From Pseudomonadota bacterium (lineage in GTDB: Bacteria; Pseudomonadota; Gammaproteobacteria; Xanthomonadales; Ahniellaceae), in contig JALHNO010000004.1 of the NCBI GenBank assembly GCA_022843465.1, positions 62,001-126,000 on the forward strand: DNA of 64,000 nucleotides, written 5' to 3'. The position numbers and the translations under genes were made by a program. Of the stretch, positions 36,852 to 45,047 are shown piece after piece; positions within the stretch are counted from its first letter, which is position 1, and each line of letters starts with the position of its first letter. A model generated the notes under the pieces. It had not been told where the DNA came from. It saw only the letters and a list, made by a program, of their open reading frames with translations, and ran no database searches.

Positions 36852-37823
36852 TCAGGACTTGTCGACGCTGCCGGGACGCAGTCGCACGGGGATCGGCACG
36901 TTGCAGAGTTCGACATGGCCGGCAGCACGCAGATACCACTCGTCACGACGGTTGCGCCGTGACTCGACCAGCGCGGCCCAGCTGCGGGTGTCGGTACGCA
37001 TCACCTGCAGAGGTACGCGCTCGGTCTCGGCAACATCGGCGGCGATCCGGATCGACTTGATCGGCACGCGCTGTTCGGCGCGATCATAGAAACCGAGCGC
37101 TGCCGTCCCGCGCGGCAGGGTGGACAGCAATTCGATGCCCTGGACCACGCGGCCGACCAGGGTGACATTGCGATCGAGATGGCGCGGCGCGTGTCCGATG
37201 ACCACATAGAGTTCGGAGCCGCTGCCGCTGTTGGCGGCGACATCACGGCCGGCGCCCACGGCGCCATAGCAGTGGGTGAGCCAGGTGCGTTTTTCCCCGG
37301 TATCGCGGGCGGCGGCGAAGCCGTCGCTGAAGCCGACCAGGGGCGCGTAGCCGTCGCCATCGGGCAGTGGCGTAAACGGGAAGGATGGATCGAAGCCGAC
37401 CGCAAATTCGGCCTCAAGGCTGCTGGCGCCGCGTTTCATGCTGCGGGCCTTGTCGACGTTGCCGGACTCGGGGTCGCCCCACTGCACGACGTAGTTGTCC
37501 TGCGCGCGCAGGATAGCCAGCCCATCGAAGTACCCCTCGCGTGCCAGGGTCCGGATATTGTCGACGTGTTTTGGCGCAAAGCGCGGTGCCAGTTCGATCA
37601 CGACCCGGCCTGCCGGCAGCTCGAGATACAGCGTATTGCCGGCATCGAGATCGCGCCAGTCGCTGGCTGCGGTACTCGCCAGCACTTCGGCCATGGTCGG
37701 CGCTTTGCGCTCCTCACCGGATTCGGCCGCATGGGGTGCGTCCATGGCCATCGCGATAATCAGGGCCACCAGGGCCATCTGTCGTGCGCTGCGGTCAGCG
37801 GAGATCAGGCTGGGGAACATCAT
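36852..37823 (-). CDS. Exported cyclophilin-type peptidyl-prolyl isomerase
   Basis: The 323-residue protein has a signal peptide (about residues 1-33, ending DAPHA). A cyclophilin-like domain is recognisable by [42 protein letters not shown] and the late [20 protein letters not shown]-terminal stretch has no known motif. It is probably periplasmic and assists folding. The ATG overlaps the stop of the K+ channel gene (ATGA), and the NlpC/P60 gene follows 4 bp later, so the three genes are likely one operon. Some catalytic residues differ from CypA, so activity is not assured. Confidence 0.82.
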   Translation of the reverse strand: MMFPSLISADRSARQMALVALIIAMAMDAPHAAESGEERKAPTMAEVLASTAASDWRDLDAGNTLYLELPAGRVVIELAPRFAPKHVDNIRTLAREGYFDGLAILRAQDNYVVQWGDPESGNVDKARSMKRGASSLEAEFAVGFDPSFPFTPLPDGDGYAPLVGFSDGFAAARDTGEKRTWLTHCYGAVGAGRDVAANSGSGSELYVVIGHAPRHLDRNVTLVGRVVQGIELLSTLPRGTAALGFYDRAEQRVPIKSIRIAADVAETERVPLQVMRTDTRSWAALVESRRNRRDEWYLRAAGHVELCNVPIPVRLRPGSVDKS

Positions 37824-38398
37824 GCGTCCTTGGATGGGGCAGGGCGGGCGGGCGCGCATTCTAGCCCGGATATTCCCAACTCCCGCTGACCAGGCCCGAA
37901 GCCCCGATGATGGCTGTCCGACTCGCAGGACGAGTCCGTGCGCTCGTCATCGCCGGATGGGCGTGACTGCGCTGCGGGAGCACGGAGTTCATCACGCAGA
38001 GCTTGCACGTCAGCGCGCAGTTGCCACAACGCGCGCATCAGATCGCGCTCGATCTGGCGCTCTTCCTTGCCGACAAACATGGCGGCCACCGATGCGGTGA
38101 CCAGCGACAGCACGGCCAGGCCGAGCACTACGACCAGGACCGCAAACGCCTGCGAGGCGCGCGTGGTTGGAACGATGTCGCCATACCCGACGGTAGCTGC
38201 GGTGGTGAAGGCGAGCCAGAGTCCGTCAATCGGATTGTCCACGCGCGGTTCAAGCAACCAGAAGCCGACGCCACCGAGCACCAGGATCAGCAGACACAAC
38301 AACAGCGAGTAGAACAGTCCGCGCCGGCCCATCAGGTGTCCACGATGCAGCAGCCGTCTCATGAGCGCCTCACTGGGGAGCGGACTCGGGGATTGCAT
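37820..38398 (-). CDS. Two-TM potassium channel family protein
   Basis: The 192-residue ion channel has a first membrane helix (about residues 28-50), a pore helix with the K+ selectivity filter TVGYGD (69-74), and a second helix (about 84-108). A cytoplasmic coiled-coil-like segment ([28 protein letters not shown]) and a charged tail follow. It should form a tetrameric K+ channel without a voltage sensor. Its stop overlaps the cyclophilin start, which suggests coupled translation; no functional link is known. Confidence 0.88.
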   Translation of the reverse strand: MQSPSPLPSEALMRRLLHRGHLMGRRGLFYSLLLCLLILVLGGVGFWLLEPRVDNPIDGLWLAFTTAATVGYGDIVPTTRASQAFAVLVVVLGLAVLSLVTASVAAMFVGKEERQIERDLMRALWQLRADVQALRDELRAPAAQSRPSGDDERTDSSCESDSHHRGFGPGQRELGISGLECAPARPAPSKDA

Positions 38399-38407
38399 GC
38401 TGACGGG

Positions 38408-39403
38408 TCACTTTGCCTGGTCGACGCAGTCGGCAGTCCATTGCATCTGCCAACGCGCGTTGCCGCCACCGCTTTCCCAGGTCGCCTGCAAGCTGCGATC
38501 AAGGCGCTGCCAGCGGATGCTGCCGCGCTCTTCCCGCTGATCTGCGGAGGCGAAAACAGCGTGCCGGGGGCTCGCCTCGACCAGATTGAAACTCAGCGCT
38601 GGACGTCCGGAGGGCTGCTCGTAGTAGACCGCCGCGTTATCGCTGGCCTCGATGCGCATGAAACTGAAGGGCGCGGACGGCCCGGCGCCTTCAGTACCGC
38701 GATGCATGCCGATCAACAGCCCGCCCTGCGCAGTGCTCCACCAGACTTCGGAGGGCGCGGTCGCAGATCGGTTGCACCAATGACCGGCGAGCCAGTCCAG
38801 ATGAATCTCGCCATCCAGGCCAGCAAGATAATGCGCAATGGCATGAATTTCGGCGTCACTCAGCCCGTGCATCGACAGCGCGGCAGCGGGCAACGAGAGT
38901 TTGCGGTGGCCCTGGTCGAAGGCCCGCAGCTGGCGCGCCAGATACTCCGGATTCTGCCCGGCCAGCCTCGGCACCAACGCCGCACCACGAAAGCTCGCGC
39001 CATGGCAGCCGCTGCAGGCCAACGCCGAGGTCAGCGCGGGCCCCTCTCTGGCGGCAATGACATCTATCCGTTGTGGCCTGGTATCCCAGGGGCGGGCGGC
39101 AAGCTCGGTGGCCAGTGACTGGACGTCGTCGTTGCTCAGGGCGCTTGCCATTGCCTGCATCGGAAAGCCCTTGCGGTGTGCGGTTCGGAAGCGACGCAGT
39201 TCCTGCGCCAGATACTCGGCGTTCTGGCCCTCGATCCGTGGCAGTTGGGCTGCCAGCGCGCCGCGGTTCTGATGGCAATCGACGCATGCGGTCATGAGAT
39301 CCGGTATCGGCACAGTCTGGTCGCTGGCCACTGCAGCCAGCGCGCCCAACGCGCTGGCGAGCCAGCAGCCTGCAGTGATCAAGGACCGGCGGGCAGCGAC
39401 CAT
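38408..39403 (-). CDS. Two-heme cytochrome c fused to a DUF6265-like domain
   Basis: The 331-residue exported protein has a signal (about residues 1-27) and two c-type heme motifs, CVDCH at 40-44 and CSGCH at 130-134. Likely axial Mets are in KGFPMQAM (about 82) and LSMHGL (about 178). This layout is that of cytochrome c4-like electron carriers. From about residue 200 the pattern changes to DWLAGHWCNRS...EVWWSTAQGGLLIGMHRG..., which matches my recollection of the DUF6265 family. GAGGAG lies 7 bp before the ATG, so the start is well supported. I recall no described heme-DUF6265 fusion. An FNR-like site lies about 70 bp upstream. Confidence 0.8.
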   Translation of the reverse strand: MVAARRSLITAGCWLASALGALAAVASDQTVPIPDLMTACVDCHQNRGALAAQLPRIEGQNAEYLAQELRRFRTAHRKGFPMQAMASALSNDDVQSLATELAARPWDTRPQRIDVIAAREGPALTSALACSGCHGASFRGAALVPRLAGQNPEYLARQLRAFDQGHRKLSLPAAALSMHGLSDAEIHAIAHYLAGLDGEIHLDWLAGHWCNRSATAPSEVWWSTAQGGLLIGMHRGTEGAGPSAPFSFMRIEASDNAAVYYEQPSGRPALSFNLVEASPRHAVFASADQREERGSIRWQRLDRSLQATWESGGGNARWQMQWTADCVDQAK

Positions 39404-39470
39404 GGGATGCTCCTCGATGCTCAAGAACCAGGAATATCGCTGAATGCTGGCAGATTTTTCTGCCTGCAAG

Positions 39471-39484
39471 CTGATCATGATCAA
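39471..39484 (-). promoter_or_regulatory. FNR/ANR-like binding site
   Basis: On the minus strand the sequence reads TTGATCATGATCAG, one base from the FNR consensus TTGATnnnnATCAA. It is about 68 bp before the cytochrome start and 139 bp before the divergent transporter, so either gene could be oxygen-regulated. Confidence 0.55.
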
Positions 39485-39622
39485 GCTATCGGCAAGTACT
39501 GACGCGATCATGGAACGACTGCCGCGGCGCTGTCCTGTACCGCAGCCATCGCTGCGCAGGCACGGTCGGTCGCGATTGCCGTGAAGGGTCAACGTGTTGA
39601 AAAACGTCGCCAAGGTGAATCA

Positions 39623-40624
39623 ATGAGCGCAAGCGAGCTTCCGATCCCGGCGCTGGGCAGCGCCGCAGCCTTCGAATCGGCTGCCTCGCTGGCGACCGAC
39701 GATATCCCGGTCGCCTACCGCGAGGACCGTATCGGGCAACTTCGTGAGCGCATTGCGCAGAGACGTTTCGCCAGCGTGTCGAGCATCCCCGTCATCGACG
39801 CGCAATCGCGTTGCCTGTACGGCGTACTGAGCATCGAGGAAATCCTCGCTGCGCCAGGCGATGCCAGGGTAAGGGACCTGATGGACGATGATCCACCCTG
39901 TGTCTCGCATCAGTTGGACCGTGAACACGCCGCCTGGAAAGCTGTGCAACATGGCGAGTCGGCGCTGGCGGTCATCGATGACGAAGGCCGCTTTGTCGGC
40001 GTCATTCCGCCACAACGTCTGCTCGCGGCCCTGCTGGCCGAGCACGACGAGGACCTTTCGCGCATCGGTGGCTTCCTGAAGAGTTCCGAGGCCGCGCGGC
40101 ACGCGACCACCGAGCCCATGCGGCATCGGCTCTGGCATCGATTGCCCTGGTTGCTGATTGGTCTGCTGGGCGCCTTGCTGGCTGCCCGGATCGTTGGCAG
40201 CTTCGAACGGACGCTGAGCGAAATCGTGCTGCTGGCGGCATTCGTGCCCGGCATCATCTACTTTGCCGATGCCGTGGGGACACAGACGGAGACCGTGGTC
40301 GTGCGCGGACTGTCGCTGGGGATCGCGGTCAGGCAGATGCTGCTGCGCGAAGCCGCTACCGGGATCATCATTGGGGCGGCGACCGCGCTGCTGGTGTACC
40401 CCGCGGTGCTGCTGGGTTGGCACGATGCCCGCGTTGCGTGGATTGTCTCTCTGTCGCTGCTCGCGGCCTGCTCGGTAGCGACGGTGGTGGCGTTGGTCTT
40501 GCCCGTCCTGCTGTCGCGCATCGGCGTCGACCCCGCATTTGGCGCCGGGCCGCTCGCCACCGTGATCCAGGATCTGCTGTCACTGCTGATCTACTTCGGC
40601 ATCGCCACGATGATGATCGCCTAG
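39623..40624 (+). CDS. MgtE-type divalent cation transporter lacking the N-terminal domain
   Basis: The 333-residue protein starts directly with a CBS pair (about residues 30-150; SIPVIDAQSRCLYGVLSIEE and SALAVIDDEGRFVGVIPP). A five-helix MgtE membrane domain follows (about 175-333) with VPGIIYFADAVGTQTETVVVRGL and PLATVIQDLLSLLIYFGIA. Full MgtE proteins are about 450 residues because an intracellular MgtE_N domain precedes the CBS pair; it is missing here. The likely cargo is Mg2+ or Co2+. AAGGTGA sits 5 bp before the ATG, so the short form is not an annotation artefact. Confidence 0.8.
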   Translation: MSASELPIPALGSAAAFESAASLATDDIPVAYREDRIGQLRERIAQRRFASVSSIPVIDAQSRCLYGVLSIEEILAAPGDARVRDLMDDDPPCVSHQLDREHAAWKAVQHGESALAVIDDEGRFVGVIPPQRLLAALLAEHDEDLSRIGGFLKSSEAARHATTEPMRHRLWHRLPWLLIGLLGALLAARIVGSFERTLSEIVLLAAFVPGIIYFADAVGTQTETVVVRGLSLGIAVRQMLLREAATGIIIGAATALLVYPAVLLGWHDARVAWIVSLSLLAACSVATVVALVLPVLLSRIGVDPAFGAGPLATVIQDLLSLLIYFGIATMMIA

Positions 40625-40759
40625 CGTGCCCCCGCCTTGGGCGTGAACAGTGCAATGGATACCCGGTAGCACCCCGTCGGCAGCGCTGCCCGCCGGTCCG
40701 AGGCAGTGTGGGCCGTGCACGCCTGGCCAGGGCCGGCGTTTCCACCCGCTGCGGCGGGC

Positions 40760-41356
40760 TCAGCTCAGTTCGAGCCGGCTCGCTGCAGCCGCCAGGCGCT
40801 GTCCGAGATAGCAGTGCGATCCGCAGGCCGTGAATCCGGCTTCGGCCAGGGCCTGGCGATAAAAGGCCGCCGGACGCGCGGCGAATTCCAGGGTATCGCC
40901 GACAAATTCGTCACCGCGCGCGAATACCTCGATGAAGGCGACGCCATCGCAGAGTTCAGAAAATCCGGACAGGCCACGATGCAACTCTGCCGACTTCAGG
41001 TAATGCAGCACGTCGGAACAGATCAACAGATCCACCGGCCGGCCAAAGCGGACTTCGGCGAGTTGCCCGAAGCGAATCAGCTTGAGATTGCGGCGCGCAC
41101 CAAAGCGCGCCACCGCATATTCGCTGGCGTCGACGCCGAGGTAGTGCAGATTGGGTCGCAGACGCAGCAGGGGCGCGCGCCACGCGCCCTCGCCACAGCC
41201 CACATCGAGCACGCTCTGAACACGGTGGCCCAGGTGATACTCGGCCACCGCCACGGCCAGTGCGACCTTGCGCTCCAGCAGGGAGCGCAGGCCGACGCGC
41301 TGGCGCGGAGTGCGGTACCAGCGGTCGAAGTAAATCTGGTCGTAATGCTTGCTCAT
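40760..41356 (-). CDS. Class I SAM-dependent methyltransferase
   Basis: The 198-residue protein has the SAM-binding motif I (SVLDVGCGEGAWRAPLL, about residues 48-64), an acidic loop (LHYLGVDASEYAVARFGA) and a later LLICSDVLHYL. This is the Rossmann-fold core of small-molecule or protein methyltransferases; the substrate is unknown. It is encoded just downstream of the second phaB on the same strand and may be co-transcribed with it. No motif identifies it more precisely. Confidence 0.82.
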   Translation of the reverse strand: MSKHYDQIYFDRWYRTPRQRVGLRSLLERKVALAVAVAEYHLGHRVQSVLDVGCGEGAWRAPLLRLRPNLHYLGVDASEYAVARFGARRNLKLIRFGQLAEVRFGRPVDLLICSDVLHYLKSAELHRGLSGFSELCDGVAFIEVFARGDEFVGDTLEFAARPAAFYRQALAEAGFTACGSHCYLGQRLAAAASRLELS

Positions 41357-41374
41357 GTATCGGGTGGCCCGGGC

Positions 41375-42115
41375 TTACCAGCCCATGTAGTGGCCACCAT
41401 TGATCGAAAGGTTGGCGCCGGTGATCCAGGCGGCTTCTTCGGCGACGAAAAAACCGACCGCATAGGCGATTTCGTCTGGCGAGCCCAACCGGCCAACAGG
41501 GATCTGCGCCACGATCTTGGCGCGGACTTCCTCCGGCACTGCCATCACCATGTCGGTGCCGACATAGCCAGGCGATACCGTATTGACGGTGATGCCGAGC
41601 TTGGCGCTTTCCTGGGCCAGCGAGATGGTAAAGCCGTGCATTCCGGCTTTGGCGGCAGCGTAGTTGGCCTGTCCGTACTGGCCTTTTTGGCCGTTGATCG
41701 ATGAAATCTGGATCACCCGGCCCCACTTGCGGGCACGCATGCCATCGATCACGGCACGGGTGACGTTGTAGCAGGAGGTCAGGTTGGTGTTGATCACCTC
41801 CTGCCACTGCATCGCATCCATCTTGTGGAAGGTGGTATCGCGGGTGATGCCGGCATTGTTGATCAGGATATCGACCGGGCCAAGCGCGGCTTCGACTGCC
41901 TTGACCATCGTGATCGACGAGTCGGCATCGCCGACGTCACCTGCAACGATGGTGAACTGGAAGCCGGCCGCTGCCTGCTCCTGTTGCCACTTTTTCGCCT
42001 TGGCCTCGTCGCGGTAGTTGGTGGCGACACGGTGACCCATCTGGGAAAGCTTGCGACAGATGGCTGTACCAATTCCGCCGGTACCGCCGGTGACCAGTGC
42101 TATGCGATTGCTCAT
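41375..42115 (-). CDS. phaB: Acetoacetyl-CoA reductase (PhaB-type SDR), copy 2
   Basis: The 246-residue SDR has the canonical PhaB N-terminus (MSNRIALVTGGTGGIGTAI), NNAG, the ISSINGQKGQYGQANYAAAKAG catalytic stretch and a NLSINGGHYM tail. It is more typical of characterised PhaB than the copy at 34.8 kb. The product, (R)-3-hydroxybutyryl-CoA, feeds PHB synthesis. The genes around it (degenerate P-loop protein upstream, methyltransferase downstream) are on the same strand. Having two reductases suggests either redundancy or a different chain-length preference. Confidence 0.9.
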   Translation of the reverse strand: MSNRIALVTGGTGGIGTAICRKLSQMGHRVATNYRDEAKAKKWQQEQAAAGFQFTIVAGDVGDADSSITMVKAVEAALGPVDILINNAGITRDTTFHKMDAMQWQEVINTNLTSCYNVTRAVIDGMRARKWGRVIQISSINGQKGQYGQANYAAAKAGMHGFTISLAQESAKLGITVNTVSPGYVGTDMVMAVPEEVRAKIVAQIPVGRLGSPDEIAYAVGFFVAEEAAWITGANLSINGGHYMGW

Positions 42116-42207
42116 GGGACCCTCCCAGGTCGTTTTGCTGTGTGCAGGGAATCAGGATGTTAGCGCTTTGGCATGACAGTGGTCTGGCGAAACCCTGTCG
42201 GACCGGT

Positions 42208-43053
42208 TCAACTGCCCAGCTCGATCTCATCCATTCCGATGTAATGGTTGATTGCCTGGACGCAGGCGGCAAGTGCGGGCGATAGGGTGGCGGAGAACAG
42301 CTGGGCGCGGTCGATGCGTTCCATCCAGCCGAAGATGCAGTGACGCAGCTGCTCGCTGGTGCGCACATTGGCCAGCGCATCGTCGAGGATGCGGCGGAAT
42401 TCGGTTTGCGTGGGTGTCGTGCCGACGGCATCGAACAGCGCCGCAAAGGCGGCGAACAGCTCGCGGGCATCCAGCCCGAGACCGAAATCCTCCACGCGGA
42501 AATCAAAACGCCCGCCCGAGGCATCGGCCCAGATCCGGTAGGCCAGATGCGCAAGTGAGTGATAGATCGGCTGTTCCGAAATCAGCACCAGCATCAGATT
42601 GCGTGCATTCGCCTTGACCGTGCTGCTGGCTGCAGTCCACTCGCAGCTTTGCACAAACTGAAAGAGCCGGATCTGCTCACGAAAGTCAGCCGCCTGCAAC
42701 TGGTCCAGAATCAGGATGCAGCGCTCGGCTTCGCTGAAGGCACATGCTTCAAGGACCACCCGCTCGAACGCGCTCAGGGCGGGTTCCGGCGGGCCGCCCG
42801 AGTCATCTGCCAGTGTCACCGCAGGCGCCGGTAGCAGCGGCTCGGGTTGTGAGAAGTCCAGATAGAGAATGCGCGGGTAGGCGAGCGCATGCGCCAGTGC
42901 GCTGGCCAGCGCCGTCTTGCGACGACCGGATTCGCCGCCGATCTGCAGGCAGCGCAGATGACTCAGGCGGGCCTGGAACAGGCAGCGCACCTGGAAATCA
43001 TAGTCGTCGTTGGATTCGAAACCGTGTTCGGCGAGCTGCTGACGCAAGTTCAT
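42208..43053 (-). CDS. P-loop-like protein with degenerate Walker A
   Basis: The 281-residue soluble protein has an AAA/GspA-ExeA-like pattern: after about 35 residues comes GGESGRRKTALASALAHAL, followed by ILYLDFSQPEPL and a possible Walker B, RCILILDQLQ (about residue 115). In the Walker A the second Gly of GxxxxGK(T/S) is Arg (residue 45), so ATP binding may be weak. The C-terminal half is helical with no recognisable motif. It lies 100 bp downstream of the class III aminotransferase and upstream of phaB, all on the minus strand. Function unknown. Confidence 0.65.
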   Translation of the reverse strand: MNLRQQLAEHGFESNDDYDFQVRCLFQARLSHLRCLQIGGESGRRKTALASALAHALAYPRILYLDFSQPEPLLPAPAVTLADDSGGPPEPALSAFERVVLEACAFSEAERCILILDQLQAADFREQIRLFQFVQSCEWTAASSTVKANARNLMLVLISEQPIYHSLAHLAYRIWADASGGRFDFRVEDFGLGLDARELFAAFAALFDAVGTTPTQTEFRRILDDALANVRTSEQLRHCIFGWMERIDRAQLFSATLSPALAACVQAINHYIGMDEIELGS

Positions 43054-43153
43054 GGTCTTGTCCGGATCGGATCGGGCACAGCTCGACTGGCCTTCAGGGC
43101 AGCGACCAGGCCGCTGCCCACGGGAGCGCAATAGCGCGCGCCCGCTGCTGGCT

Positions 43154-44665
43154 TCAGGCCGCCGCCTGCACTGGCGCGGCTTCGATGGCGCGTGGACCTT
43201 CCAGCAATGCCTGGCGCACGCCATTGATGATCAGATCGACTTCGGCCTGGGTGATGCCGAAATGCGGTGTGAATCTGAGCGAGTTGATGCCGCCGTGGAT
43301 CACGCCGAAACCGCGCTCGCGCATGAACTCTTCGGTGCTGCCGGCGCCATAGCACTTGAACTGCTTGCCCAGTTCGCAGGAGAACAACAGCCCGGTGCCC
43401 TGTACGCCCGTGATGGTGCCGGCCGGCAGTTCGGCTGCCAGGGCGCGGAACTTGTCGAGGAATTCCTTGCCGCGGGCCCGGATATTGCTGCGGATTTCGG
43501 GCGTGAGGTCCTCGAGCACCGCGCAGGCAACATCCATGGCGCGCGGATTGGTGGTCATCGTGTTGCCGTAGACGCCCTTGCGATAAAGGCCGGCGGCGCG
43601 CTCGTTCACGGCGAGTACCGACAACGGATACTGACCCGCATTCAGCGCCTTCGAATAGGTCTCCATGTCGGGTGCCTCGATGCCCTCGAAACCAGGATAG
43701 TCGATCACCGACAGCACGCCATGTGCGCGCAAGCCCGCCTGGATTGAATCGACCAGCAGCAGCGCGCCGTGCGCCTTGGTCAGCTCGCGTGCCGCCGCAT
43801 AGAACTCGGCCGGCAACGCCCGGCCCGGATCACCTTCGCCCATGACGGGTTCGAGGAACATGGCTTCGATGAACCAGCCATTGGCATCGGCGTCGGCGAA
43901 TGCCTTGCGCAGTTGTTCGATGGAGTAGGGCTCAATGGTGAGCAGGCTGTCCTCATTGCGGAAGCTGGCCAGGTGCTGCACATAGTTCTTGCGGCTGGAA
44001 TCAGAGTAGAGCGCGGGACGCTCAGTGCGCCCGTGGAAGGCGCCCTTGATGGCCAGCCGCTTGATGCTGCGGCCGGCGTAACGGGCACCCGGGTCGGTCA
44101 TCAATTTGGCGTTGACATCGGCGATGCGGCAGGCCAGCGAAACCGACTCCGAACCGGAGTTCAGACAGAGGAACTTCGGATACGGGCAGCCGCCGCGGGT
44201 ATGGCCGATCTCGTTACGCAGAGCGCGGGTCAGGCGCAATTGTCCGATGCTCGGGGTCATCACATTGGCCATCACCTGCGGCTGGCTCATGGCCTTGAGC
44301 ACACGCTCCGGGGTATGTCCGAAGCCGAGCATGCCGTAGCCACCCGAGTCATGGATCACGGCGCCTTTCAGGCTGATTACCCAGGGACCGCGCGCGGCGA
44401 GCGCGACATATGGATTGACCGCGTCATCCGGGTAAAAATTGATATAGCCTTCCTGCATCAGAGCGATCTGGGCAGGTTCGTCGAGTGCGATGACCTCCGG
44501 AAACTCGCGCTGAAGCGAGAGGAAGCAGGCGTGGGCGGCGTCGATTGCCTGCTCGAGTTCACCGCCCCGTGCCATGAAAGGTTGCAACTCTGCGTCAGTG
44601 AGGCCGCTGGTTCGGACCGGGCCGCCGGCCTGGCGCATTGCCTCGAGTTTCTGCTTGCTGTTCAT
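43154..44665 (-). CDS. Class III pyridoxal-phosphate aminotransferase
   Basis: The 503-residue PLP enzyme has IHDSGGYGMLGFGHTPERVL, LNSGSESVSLACRIADVN (PLP phosphate pocket) and KGAFHGRTERPALYS. VDSIQAGLRAHG supplies the Asp that binds the pyridine nitrogen, and ETYSKALNAGQYPLS the likely Schiff-base Lys. It resembles lysine, ornithine and 4-aminobutyrate aminotransferases; the substrate cannot be fixed by inspection. A GGAGA ribosome site precedes the ATG. The ornithine pathway cluster is elsewhere in the window, so this is not its ArgD by position. Confidence 0.85.
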   Translation of the reverse strand: MNSKQKLEAMRQAGGPVRTSGLTDAELQPFMARGGELEQAIDAAHACFLSLQREFPEVIALDEPAQIALMQEGYINFYPDDAVNPYVALAARGPWVISLKGAVIHDSGGYGMLGFGHTPERVLKAMSQPQVMANVMTPSIGQLRLTRALRNEIGHTRGGCPYPKFLCLNSGSESVSLACRIADVNAKLMTDPGARYAGRSIKRLAIKGAFHGRTERPALYSDSSRKNYVQHLASFRNEDSLLTIEPYSIEQLRKAFADADANGWFIEAMFLEPVMGEGDPGRALPAEFYAAARELTKAHGALLLVDSIQAGLRAHGVLSVIDYPGFEGIEAPDMETYSKALNAGQYPLSVLAVNERAAGLYRKGVYGNTMTTNPRAMDVACAVLEDLTPEIRSNIRARGKEFLDKFRALAAELPAGTITGVQGTGLLFSCELGKQFKCYGAGSTEEFMRERGFGVIHGGINSLRFTPHFGITQAEVDLIINGVRQALLEGPRAIEAAPVQAAA

Positions 44666-44768
44666 CGTGTTCTCCTGCCCGGATTGCTGGAACCGGCTTG
44701 AAAATCAGTAGGTTGGATTAGCTGTACATGGTAGCAGCGGTGGTCTTGAGCCGTAACCCCTCGGCGTT

Positions 44769-44780
44769 TGACATTTGTCA
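44769..44780 (+). promoter_or_regulatory. Palindrome TGACA-TT-TGTCA, possible operator
   Basis: A perfect 5+5 inverted repeat with a 2-bp centre lies about 270 bp before the kinase gene and 104 bp before the divergent aminotransferase start. No regulator can be named. Confidence 0.35.
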
Positions 44781-44822
44781 GGTCTGCCGTTTGACGCTGT
44801 CGACTGCCTGCTGCGCAGCGGG

Positions 44823-44834
44823 CACCTTAAGGTG
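44823..44834 (+). promoter_or_regulatory. Perfect 12-bp palindrome CACCTTAAGGTG
   Basis: This uninterrupted dyad is 43 bp downstream of the TGACA palindrome. A 12-bp perfect palindrome is not expected often by chance in a GC-rich intergenic region, so it is a candidate operator. Which gene it would control is unclear. Confidence 0.35.
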
Positions 44835-45047
44835 TCGGTCAGTCAGCCACCGCCATGCAAGCGAGATTCAGCCCATGCCAGAAAACTACAGGGTCAGCCG
44901 CCTGCAACCGCCCGGGGTGTTCGAAGCCGGTTCGGTCCTGCGCTGTGCGCCGAGTCGTTGCGCCCGAGCTGACGGCAGGATGAACGCAGACAGGTTCGGC
45001 GCTACGCTGCCGGCCATGAAAAAGCACAGCCAGCCGGGCCTGAACCA

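Larger units (their letters stand above)
44666..45047 (+). other. Intergenic region upstream of the DesK/DesR-type operon
   Basis: About 380 bp without a convincing gene, between divergent aminotransferase and kinase genes. It holds two palindromes (annotated separately) and two direct copies of CGTTTGAC 23 bp apart (44765 and 44788). A 12-codon mini-frame (ATG at 45016) ends on a TGA overlapping the kinase start. I could not place -10/-35 boxes reliably. Confidence 0.5.
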
